From the NCBI GenBank assembly GCA_902767775.1, contig CACXIP010000001.1, forward strand, positions 124,001 to 188,000: DNA of 64,000 nucleotides, given 5' to 3'. The DNA is from an uncultured Prevotellaceae bacterium (lineage in GTDB: Bacteria; Bacteroidota; Bacteroidia; Bacteroidales; Bacteroidaceae). The notes below the pieces were generated by a model. That model saw nothing but the letters and a program-made list of their open reading frames with translations, was not told the origin of the DNA and did not search any database. Positions 7,972-14,496 of the stretch are shown in pieces. The position numbers were made by a program, and so were the translations under genes. How positions within the stretch are numbered: position 1 is the stretch's first letter; each line of letters opens with the position of its first letter.

Positions 7972-8883
7972 ATGAAAAAGTTTTTATTGACGTATGTCTT
8001 TTTGATGTCGACGGTGCTGACATTCACTGCTCATGCTCAGTTACTTTATCGGGTATCTGGAAATGGGCTTGGAAAACCTTCATATATTTTGGGCACATAT
8101 CATCTTGCTCCTTCAGCATTTTCAGATTCCATCCCAGGTTTCAGACAAGCGATGGCTGAGGTAGGGCAGGTGTGCGGCGAATTGGACATGGAGCTTGTGA
8201 AGACCCCCGAGAACACGATGAAGATGCTCAATGCCATGATGCTGCCCGAGGGGAAAACCATACAGGGAATGCTTGGTGAGGAAGAAATGAAGAGTCTCAA
8301 TGCTTTCGTCAAGTCCTTGATGGGAACAGATTTTTCCAATCCATTGGTGGGTGACCAACTGGGCAAGATGACTCCTGCTGCTCTCACCACACAGTTCTCA
8401 TTGTTGATGTATATGAAAATGAACCCCAACTTCAGCGCAGAGGACGGTATAGACACCTATGTGCAGACTCTCGGAAGGCAACAGGGGAAAAAGATACTTG
8501 GGCTGGAGACCATTGATGAGCAAATTCATGTGCTTTTTGGCAGCCAATCGCTTGAGCGGCAATTACAGCTTTTGATGTGCATGGTGCGCCATCAGGACTA
8601 CCAGATGCAGATGGCTGGTGAAATTGTAAAAGCATATTATGCTCAGGATATCAAGCGTATCGAGGAAATCACCGACCAGAAATACAATGATGAATGTGAC
8701 TCTTCTCCTGAAGAGGAAAATACACTAATATACGGGCGTAATGCCAACTGGGCAAACGCCATGCCCGGTATCATGAGTGAGCAACCCACATTCTTTGCTG
8801 TGGGCGCTGCCCATCTCATTGGTGAGAAAGGCCTTATCAATTTGCTTCAGGAAAAGGGCTTCTCAGTAAAGGCTGTTCAATAA
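7972..8883 (+). CDS. TraB/GumN family protein
   Basis: 303 residues from the ATG at 7972, chosen because it follows the promoter and begins a signal peptide (MKKFLLTYVF to AHAQ). The mature part starts LLYRVSGNG and has YILGTYHL, the first conserved GxxH motif of the TraB/PrgY/GumN family, and FFAVGAAHLIGEKGL near the C-terminus, the second. The family fold is related to metallo-hydrolases such as EreA and Tiki. The bacterial members are probably periplasmic or outer-membrane hydrolases of unknown substrate. It is followed 53 bases later by a small FMN-binding protein on the same strand. Confidence 0.8.
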   Translation: MKKFLLTYVFLMSTVLTFTAHAQLLYRVSGNGLGKPSYILGTYHLAPSAFSDSIPGFRQAMAEVGQVCGELDMELVKTPENTMKMLNAMMLPEGKTIQGMLGEEEMKSLNAFVKSLMGTDFSNPLVGDQLGKMTPAALTTQFSLLMYMKMNPNFSAEDGIDTYVQTLGRQQGKKILGLETIDEQIHVLFGSQSLERQLQLLMCMVRHQDYQMQMAGEIVKAYYAQDIKRIEEITDQKYNDECDSSPEEENTLIYGRNANWANAMPGIMSEQPTFFAVGAAHLIGEKGLINLLQEKGFSVKAVQ

Positions 8884-8936
8884 CCCCCTATAGCCATATC
8901 AAAAATTGAAAATTTATAAAAATAAATAATAAGAAT

Positions 8937-9338
8937 ATGAAACTGACCAATATCAAACTTTCGGCTTTGGCCATTATAACCGCTGCCACATTCTCAAGTT
9001 TTATGGCAGGTGACGATCCCATCACCAAAAATGGCAAACAGACAATCATCAATACCACAACCATAGCCAGTGATGTCAAGGGGTATATCGGAACCACCCC
9101 ATTGAAAATCTATATCACCAACAACAAGATTGACAAGATTGAGGCATTGCCCAACGAGGAAACCCCGAAGTATTTCTTCAAAGTTAAAAAAGAAATGCTC
9201 GACAAATGGAACGGGATGACAGTCAACAAGGCTGCCACAGCCAAAGTGGATGGTGTGACGGGTGCCACTTACTCATCCGACTGTGTCAGGGAAACAGTCA
9301 AGAAAGGTTTGCAATACTACAAGAAGCACAAACGGTAA
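8937..9338 (+). CDS. Small exported FMN-binding-domain protein
   Basis: 133 residues, with an export signal (about 1-24). The C-terminal half is an FMN_bind domain as in NqrC, RnfG and NosR. The flavinylation motif DGVTGATYSS ends at residue 114, and Thr111 would carry covalently linked FMN added by an ApbE transferase. The rest (TTPLKIYITNNKIDKIEAL) matches the usual start of the domain. Unlike NqrC or RnfG, no membrane complex or ApbE gene lies nearby, so it is probably a stand-alone periplasmic electron carrier. It converges on the LolA-like gene. Confidence 0.85.
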   Translation: MKLTNIKLSALAIITAATFSSFMAGDDPITKNGKQTIINTTTIASDVKGYIGTTPLKIYITNNKIDKIEALPNEETPKYFFKVKKEMLDKWNGMTVNKAATAKVDGVTGATYSSDCVRETVKKGLQYYKKHKR

Positions 9339-9351
9339 GCACTCAAACAAT

Positions 9352-9978
9352 TTACCCTTTTTTGCTGCGCTCGTCAATGAACTTGTAGCCTTTGTATTTG
9401 GCTGCAGGGAAGGTAAACATGTCGTCACCGATATTCCCGCTTTGGAAACGGCTGATTTTAACCGTTGTCCAAAACCACAGCAGTTTGATTTTCAAACTGA
9501 TGGGTGCTTTGGTTTGCTTGTCGATGATGGCTTTGATATGCTTGATGCCCTTGGTTGACTTATGTGCATCCAAGTTGATGACATATCCTTCCTCGCCATT
9601 CTCCCAAGAATAATTATAGTCATTGGGGTTGAATTTGAATTTGCTGGAATACTTGTCCTTCTTTTCCGAACCAGCGTCATAGAGGGTCACGGTTTTCTTC
9701 TTCAAGTCAACCCAGTAGTCCTTTATTCCGTCATTCCAACTCAGGTAGCGAGATTCGGCAAAACGACTTTTCTTGCCTTTGTACCAAATGGTTCCATCGA
9801 CTTTCAGTATGCCGATGATGTTGACGTTGTAATGGAGGGTAGAGCCTTGCTCCCCAAAGACCATGTCGTAGGTATTGTTAAACAATTTGCGTGCCTGTGT
9901 GGCATTGGCTGAATTAGCACCAAAACATGAAAGGGAAACCGCCATCAACATCATGGCGGTAAATATTTTCATTCTCAT
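9352..9978 (-). CDS. Exported LolA-like protein
   Basis: 208 residues, with a signal peptide ending SCFGANSA. The body has repeated beta strands typical of the LolA/LolB or outer-membrane lipoprotein-sorting fold: GTIWYKGKKSRFA, RYLSWNDGIKDYWVD, KKTVTLYDAG, and a terminal DDMFTFPAAKY like the DxxFxF end of LolA. A role in carrying lipids or lipoproteins across the periplasm is inferred from fold only. It overlaps the PfkB gene by 4 bases (ATGA), so the two are co-translated, an odd pairing of an exported protein with a cytoplasmic kinase. Confidence 0.5.
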   Translation of the reverse strand: MRMKIFTAMMLMAVSLSCFGANSANATQARKLFNNTYDMVFGEQGSTLHYNVNIIGILKVDGTIWYKGKKSRFAESRYLSWNDGIKDYWVDLKKKTVTLYDAGSEKKDKYSSKFKFNPNDYNYSWENGEEGYVINLDAHKSTKGIKHIKAIIDKQTKAPISLKIKLLWFWTTVKISRFQSGNIGDDMFTFPAAKYKGYKFIDERSKKG

Positions 9979-10865
9979 ACAATCTGTTTCCTGTGTCGGG
10001 CAATAATCTGTTCTACTTCATCAAAGGTACCGTCAAACGGACCGTTGTGTGATAATTTCTGTGTGCACATGGCTGCTGCGAAGCGTCCGCTGTCGCCATA
10101 TCCCATTCCAAGGGCACGACAATAAAGATATCCGGCAGAATAGGTGTCTCCGCAGCCTGTGGCATCCACAATCTGTGTGGGTGGGTATGCGGGTATGTCA
10201 TAGAAACGACCTTCTGCAAAGATGAGTGAGCCATAACTTCCCAACGTGAGCAGTACTTCCTTGACTCCCCACGAAGCGATTCTCAATGCCACCTTTTTGG
10301 GGTCGCGCAATCCAGTTACCGTTACCATCTCTTGCTCATTGAGTTTGAGAATGTCGATATGGCGAAGCACCTCATCTTTGTCTTTCCAGTCAGTAGGGAA
10401 GACCTGGTCGCCGCATACCTTGCGCAAAAAGCCTTGGACGTCGACAGATACGATTCCTCTTCTTGAAAGGTCCTTGATGAGTTCTGGTGAGAAATCATCG
10501 TCGAGCAATGAACCCAGGTGGAAGAAGCGGGATTCGACGCCATTCAGTTGACCCACAGAGAAAGGGTCAGCCTTGGCCAACACTCTTTGGGAGCGGTTGT
10601 CGCGGTTGTCGCCGTATTTGTTCTCAAAAAAAACTGTTTCCCTTGATGGGAAAAAGGTAACATCAATACCCGCCTCACGCAAATCTTCCACCGCTTCCTT
10701 GTCCTTTTCAGCCATTGAAGTGATGAGGCTGAAACTGAGTTCATGGGGCAGATGGTTAATGGCGTGGGCAAAATAAAATGCTGTCCCTCCGTTCATGTAC
10801 ACTGTGTTTTCCGGAGTGATGATTTTGTCACGTGTGATATGGCCTATGCAACAAATATCTATCAT
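9975..10865 (-). CDS. PfkB-family carbohydrate/nucleoside kinase
   Basis: 296 residues of the ribokinase superfamily. YMNGGTAFYFAHAINHL (about 23-39) is the substrate-binding GG motif. DATGCGDTYSAG (near 240-251) is the second signature, with the catalytic Asp in GCGD (GAGD in most members). LKLNEQE is the usual N-x-x-E magnesium/phosphate motif. It phosphorylates a sugar, sugar alcohol or nucleoside with ATP; the substrate cannot be told. It is expressed with the LolA-like gene. Confidence 0.85.
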   Translation of the reverse strand: MIDICCIGHITRDKIITPENTVYMNGGTAFYFAHAINHLPHELSFSLITSMAEKDKEAVEDLREAGIDVTFFPSRETVFFENKYGDNRDNRSQRVLAKADPFSVGQLNGVESRFFHLGSLLDDDFSPELIKDLSRRGIVSVDVQGFLRKVCGDQVFPTDWKDKDEVLRHIDILKLNEQEMVTVTGLRDPKKVALRIASWGVKEVLLTLGSYGSLIFAEGRFYDIPAYPPTQIVDATGCGDTYSAGYLYCRALGMGYGDSGRFAAAMCTQKLSHNGPFDGTFDEVEQIIARHRKQIV

Positions 10866-10889
10866 AATGTAAAATTAGTTCTTGGGTTG

Positions 10890-10925
10890 CAAAAATACGA
10901 ATAAAAGAGAGAAATGTGTAAAAAA
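10890..10925 (-). promoter_or_regulatory. Likely promoter of the PfkB gene
   Basis: On the minus strand TATTTTTG (10890-10897) sits 24 bases upstream of the ATG, preceded by a spacer ending TATTCG as in the dispersed repeat family. The -33 region is T-rich but lacks a clear TTTG. Confidence 0.5.
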
Positions 10926-10991
10926 CAATCATTATTTCACAATTATTTCGTATTTTCGCCACAAATTTATAATTCAACATTCTTAAGTTTA

Positions 10992-11018
10992 AAGTAGTTA
11001 AAGAAGTTAAGTAGTTAA
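10992..11018 (+). repeat. Short direct repeat AAGTAGTTAA / AAGAAGTTAA
   Basis: Three near-identical 9-10-base units in tandem lie in the leader of the Fur-family gene. No function is visible. The divergent gap 10866-11050 otherwise holds the PfkB promoter and a weak TATTTTCG (10951-10958) that could serve the Fur-family gene. Confidence 0.5.
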
Positions 11019-11050
11019 TAGAAGTATTGGCGAAACTTGATTTTTGAATT

Positions 11051-11473
11051 ATGGCAGATGACAAACTGAGTGATTTCATGAACGCGCATGGCATCAAAGC
11101 CACAGCCAACCGAATCATCGTGGCTCGTGCCTTGCATTCTTCATTGATGCCGATGTCGCTTGCAGAACTGGAAAAGCAGATAGTGACGCTCGACAAGTCA
11201 AGCATCTTCAGGGTGCTCAACCTGTTTCGGGATTGTCACCTTGTGCATGTCATCGAGGATGGCGGAGGGGGAGTCAAGTATGAGTTATGCCATAGCGTCA
11301 GCAGCCATGACGATGAGGATGCACATGCGCATTTCCATTGTGAGGTCTGCGGACGGACATTATGCCTTGACCATGTGCCCATTCCGATGATACAGCTGCC
11401 AGGAGGTTACATGGCTCACTCTGTCAATTATTTGGTCAAAGGTGTATGTCCTGAGTGTGCCCAGCGGCAATAA
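11051..11473 (+). CDS. Fur-family transcription regulator
   Basis: 140 residues. The N-terminal winged helix contains MNAHGIKATANR, the normal 'G(I/L)(R/K)xTxxR' start of Fur proteins, and KSSIFRVLNLF at the recognition helix. A His/Asp/Glu-rich hinge (SSHDDEDAHAHFHCEVCGR) provides metal ligands. Two CxxC pairs (CEVCG and CPECA near the C-terminus) form the structural zinc site. It could be Fur, Zur or PerR; neighbours (radA, a PfkB kinase) do not decide it. Confidence 0.85.
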   Translation: MADDKLSDFMNAHGIKATANRIIVARALHSSLMPMSLAELEKQIVTLDKSSIFRVLNLFRDCHLVHVIEDGGGGVKYELCHSVSSHDDEDAHAHFHCEVCGRTLCLDHVPIPMIQLPGGYMAHSVNYLVKGVCPECAQRQ

Positions 11474-11478
11474 GTAGA

Positions 11479-12867
11479 TTATCCAAACAAAGCACGGAGT
11501 GCTTCCTCTACTTTTTTCACGGGATGAAGTTGGATGGCGTATTTTCGGGCATCGATACCGTTCATATTGTATTTGGGCAGGATGAAATGATTGAATCCCA
11601 ACTTTTCTGCCTCGGAAATTCTTTGTTCTATCCGGTTGATGGGGCGCACTTCGCCACTAAGTCCCACCTCACCAGCCATGCACCAGCCCGACTCGATGGC
11701 GGTGTCGACGTTGCTTGAGAGAACGGCAGCGATAATGCTAAGGTCCATCGCCATGTCTGTGACTCTCAGACCGCCCGCTATATTGACGAAAACATCCTTT
11801 TGCATCAACTTAAATCCCACGCGCTTCTCCAGCACAGCCAACAGCATGTTCAGCCTACGGTGGTCAAAACCTGTTGCCGACCGCTGAGGTGTGCCGTATG
11901 CAGCTGTCGACACAAGGGCCTGTGTCTCAAGCAAAAATGGCCGCATACCCTCAATGGCTGCGGTAATGGCAATGCCGGAAAGTCCCTCGTGGTCTTGCGT
12001 GAGGAGCAACTCAGAAGGATTGCTCACGGCACGAAGACCGTTCTGCTGCATTTCATAAATGCCCAACTCACTTGTACTGCCAAATCGGTTCTTGATTGAC
12101 CTCAGTATGCGGTACATATAATGTTGGTCACCCTCAAACTGAATGACGGTGTCGACAATATGTTCCAAGATTTTTGGTCCGGCTAAAGTTCCCTCCTTGG
12201 TGATGTGTCCTATCAATATGACGGGGATGCCGCTTGATTTCGAGAAGCGAAGGAGCGATGCGGCACATTCCCTCACCTGTGAGAGACTGCCGGGAGAACT
12301 TTCCACCTCTTCCGTAGAGATAGTTTGTATGGAGTCGATGATGACCAATTCCGGACGTGTGTCCTTGATTTGGGCGAAAATGTTTTCCAAGGACGTTTCG
12401 CAAAGAATCATCAGGTGCTCGCTGTCACCCTGTCCGATTCGGTCGGCACGCATTTTCAACTGATGCTGGCTTTCCTCACCACTGACATAGAGTATACGGT
12501 GCTCCTTCATGTTCAGGATGGTCTGTAGGGTGAGTGTGCTCTTTCCTATGCCCGGTTCCCCGCCCAGAAGAACGATGGACCCAGGAACAAGTCCTCCGCC
12601 CAAGACGCGGTTGAGTTCATTATCGTGCATATCTATCCTGGGTGACTCCTTGGATGAGATGTCCCTGAGATACACAGGCTTGGCTTTCCCCTCCAGAGAT
12701 GACCTCAGGGAACTGGCTGCCGAGCGGGCAGCCTGACTGCCCGTCTCGTTGCTGATACGGATTTCCTTGAATGTGTTCCACTGTCCGCAGGCTGGACATT
12801 TGCCTATCCATTTGGCAGACTCCTGCCCGCAATTGGAACATACGTATGCGATTTTGTCTTTAGCCAT
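11479..12867 (-). CDS. radA: DNA repair protein RadA
   Basis: RadA is a RecA-like branch-migration helicase in recombination repair. The start at 12867 (MAKDKIAYVC) is chosen over the longer frame from family homology and because it lies 20 bases from the -7 element. In order: C4 zinc finger (Cys10, 13, 24, 27), RecA-type ATPase with Walker A GGEPGIGKST (about 90-99), the RadA-specific KNRFGSTSE motif, and the C-terminal Lon-protease-like domain (about 280-460). Length is 462 residues, standard for the family. It converges on the Fur-family gene with a 5-base gap. Confidence 0.95.
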   Translation of the reverse strand: MAKDKIAYVCSNCGQESAKWIGKCPACGQWNTFKEIRISNETGSQAARSAASSLRSSLEGKAKPVYLRDISSKESPRIDMHDNELNRVLGGGLVPGSIVLLGGEPGIGKSTLTLQTILNMKEHRILYVSGEESQHQLKMRADRIGQGDSEHLMILCETSLENIFAQIKDTRPELVIIDSIQTISTEEVESSPGSLSQVRECAASLLRFSKSSGIPVILIGHITKEGTLAGPKILEHIVDTVIQFEGDQHYMYRILRSIKNRFGSTSELGIYEMQQNGLRAVSNPSELLLTQDHEGLSGIAITAAIEGMRPFLLETQALVSTAAYGTPQRSATGFDHRRLNMLLAVLEKRVGFKLMQKDVFVNIAGGLRVTDMAMDLSIIAAVLSSNVDTAIESGWCMAGEVGLSGEVRPINRIEQRISEAEKLGFNHFILPKYNMNGIDARKYAIQLHPVKKVEEALRALFG

Positions 12868-12887
12868 ATTCTGAATTGTTGATGATG

Positions 12888-12920
12888 CAAAGTTACAAAA
12901 CAAATGTCACTCAGCCAAAA
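12888..12920 (-). promoter_or_regulatory. radA promoter
   Basis: On the minus strand: TTTTG (12916-12920), 20-bp spacer, TAACTTTG (12888-12895), with the ATG 20 bases downstream. It overlaps the 3' region of hemW. Confidence 0.7.
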
Positions 12921-12924
12921 CGGA

Positions 12925-14043
12925 TTAGTCTATTTTAATCAAGTCTCCCATCACCGTGTCACTCATCATGATACCCTTGTGTGTGAGGTGCAGATGACCA
13001 TCTTCCATAACCAACCAGCCCGAGTCAAGATAAGGTTGGGCATTTTTCAAAAGATATTCAATCATCGGTTCGCCAAACATAGAAGCAGCATTTTCCAAAC
13101 AGATGCCATGGCAGGTTCGCAATCTGGTGGTAATCATGTCGTTGTATCGGTCGGTCATGCTGAGGTTTTCCCGTTCTGACGGCAATACTCCGCTTTTGAT
13201 GCTGTGAATATATTGTTGCACGTCTGCCACATTGCTTGAGCGACTCGTAACGTCGTAGGAATGTGCGGCAGCCCCAATGCCTATGTATGGAATGTCATTC
13301 CAGTAACTGCTGTTGTGGCGTGAATGATATCCCGGAAGGGCAAAATTGCTGATTTCGTAATGCTGGTAACCCGCTTCTTTCAACAGTTTGACCAATTGGT
13401 TATACATTATTATATAGGTATCATCATCCGCTTCTTTTACCATTTGCGACTCCACCATACGGTATAGCGGAGTATTCTCTTCCACCATTAGGCTATAGGC
13501 AGAGATGTGCTCCACTTTCAAAAGAAGGGCCTGATAGATGTCGTATCTCCACTGCTCTAAGGTTTCATTGGGGAAACCAAACATCAGGTCAATGCTGATG
13601 TTGTTGATGCCTGCTTCTCTCAGCAAATCAACGGCATGGCGTCCCTGCTGTGCTGTGTGCCGTCGATGGAGAAATTTCAGTCTTTCCTCATCAAACGACT
13701 GTATACCCATGCTCACCCTGTTGACAGGGAGAAAATTCAGCATCTCGGCAAAATGAGCATCCACATCATCCGGATTGCATTCCATGGTTATCTCCGCTCC
13801 AGGCCTGACGTCATAGACCGTTTCGATGGTGTCAAACAACTGGTTGAGCATTTGTTTGGTAAGCAAAGAGGGTGTTCCACCACCTAAATATATAGTATCC
13901 AAAACGGCATGCCCTCTCATTCGCATCTCCTTGCAAAGTGCATCGACATACTCTTCTCGCAATTCCAGCATGGTTGTGGAATAGAAACCGCAGTATATGC
14001 ATCGGCTGCGGCAAAATGGGATATGGATATAGAGACCAGCCAT
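12925..14043 (-). CDS. hemW: HemW family radical SAM protein (coproporphyrinogen III oxidase-like)
   Basis: 372 residues from ATG 14043, where MAGLYIHIPFC starts as in the family. Cys11, Cys15 and Cys18 (CRSRCIYC) bind the 4Fe-4S cluster; IYLGGGTPSLL is the radical-SAM glycine-rich SAM contact. A HemN C-terminal domain ends the protein. HemW proteins are annotated as oxygen-independent coproporphyrinogen oxidases but the studied ones act as heme chaperones. The -7 element (14051-14058) ends only seven bases before the ATG, so the mRNA has almost no leader. Confidence 0.9.
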   Translation of the reverse strand: MAGLYIHIPFCRSRCIYCGFYSTTMLELREEYVDALCKEMRMRGHAVLDTIYLGGGTPSLLTKQMLNQLFDTIETVYDVRPGAEITMECNPDDVDAHFAEMLNFLPVNRVSMGIQSFDEERLKFLHRRHTAQQGRHAVDLLREAGINNISIDLMFGFPNETLEQWRYDIYQALLLKVEHISAYSLMVEENTPLYRMVESQMVKEADDDTYIIMYNQLVKLLKEAGYQHYEISNFALPGYHSRHNSSYWNDIPYIGIGAAAHSYDVTSRSSNVADVQQYIHSIKSGVLPSERENLSMTDRYNDMITTRLRTCHGICLENAASMFGEPMIEYLLKNAQPYLDSGWLVMEDGHLHLTHKGIMMSDTVMGDLIKID

Positions 14044-14050
14044 ATAACTG

Positions 14051-14082
14051 CAAAGATAGTGCAAGGCGAGAGAAATCCAAAA
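14051..14082 (-). promoter_or_regulatory. hemW promoter, active copy of a triplicated module
   Basis: On the minus strand: TTTTG (14078-14082), 19 bp, TATCTTTG (14051-14058). Two upstream copies keep the -33 box and spacer but have altered -7 elements. Confidence 0.75.
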
Positions 14083-14352
14083 CAAATAACGAAGTTTTTG
14101 TTTTGTCATTTCCGAGCCGCCGCCTATCTTCGATAAGTATTATCAAAGTCGTGCAAGGCGAGAGAAATCCAAAACAAATAACGAAGTTTTTGTTTTGTCA
14201 TTTCAGGGTAACGTTGAGTAACGCAAATATAGTCTTGATTAACAATTTCAACACAGAGGCACAGTGTTTCATAGTTTTATTCTTTGTGTCTCTGTGTCTC
14301 TGTGTTGATAAAAAATAGAAGTATTATTGATAGTGCAAGGCGAGAGAAATCC
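14059..14352 (-). repeat. Direct repeats of the hemW promoter module
   Basis: A 54-base block is present at 14059-14112 and 14151-14204 with no mismatch (92-bp period). A third, 20-base partial copy is at 14333-14352. Aligned -7 sites read TATCTTTG, GACTTTGA and TATCAATA (from hemW outward), so only the first looks active. The block shares its CTCGG...AAAAACTTCGT...TTTTG layout with the 3585-3649 and 7772-7840 copies. The 453-base gap 14044-14496 also holds the inverted repeat 14249-14306 and the fusA2 promoter, and no gene. Confidence 0.8.
14249..14306. repeat. Second CACAGAG inverted repeat
   Basis: Left arm CAACACAGAGGCACAG (14249-14264) and right arm made of CTCTGTGTCTCTGTGTTG (to 14306), around an A/T-rich loop. 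Same family as 3394-3457. Both members lie inside arrays of the promoter-bearing repeat. Confidence 0.65.
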
Positions 14353-14413
14353 AAAAACAAAAGTACTCTTTTTCATAAATGTATTTAAAGATTTGCGAAT
14401 TTGTGGGAAATGA

Positions 14414-14445
14414 TTTGGCTGTTTGTTGGAAAATTCGTACTTTAG
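14414..14445 (+). promoter_or_regulatory. Possible fusA2 promoter
   Basis: TTTG (14414-14417), 20 bp ending ATTCG, then TACTTTAG (14438-14445), one mismatch to the -7 consensus, 51 bases before the ATG. In Bacteroides thetaiotaomicron the orthologue is activated by the regulator Cur under carbon limitation; a weak core promoter would fit activator control, but I cannot identify a Cur site by eye. Confidence 0.45.
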
Positions 14446-14496
14446 TCGGCAATTTCGCAAAAGCGATTATTTTCACTTAAAATCTATCATAAATTT

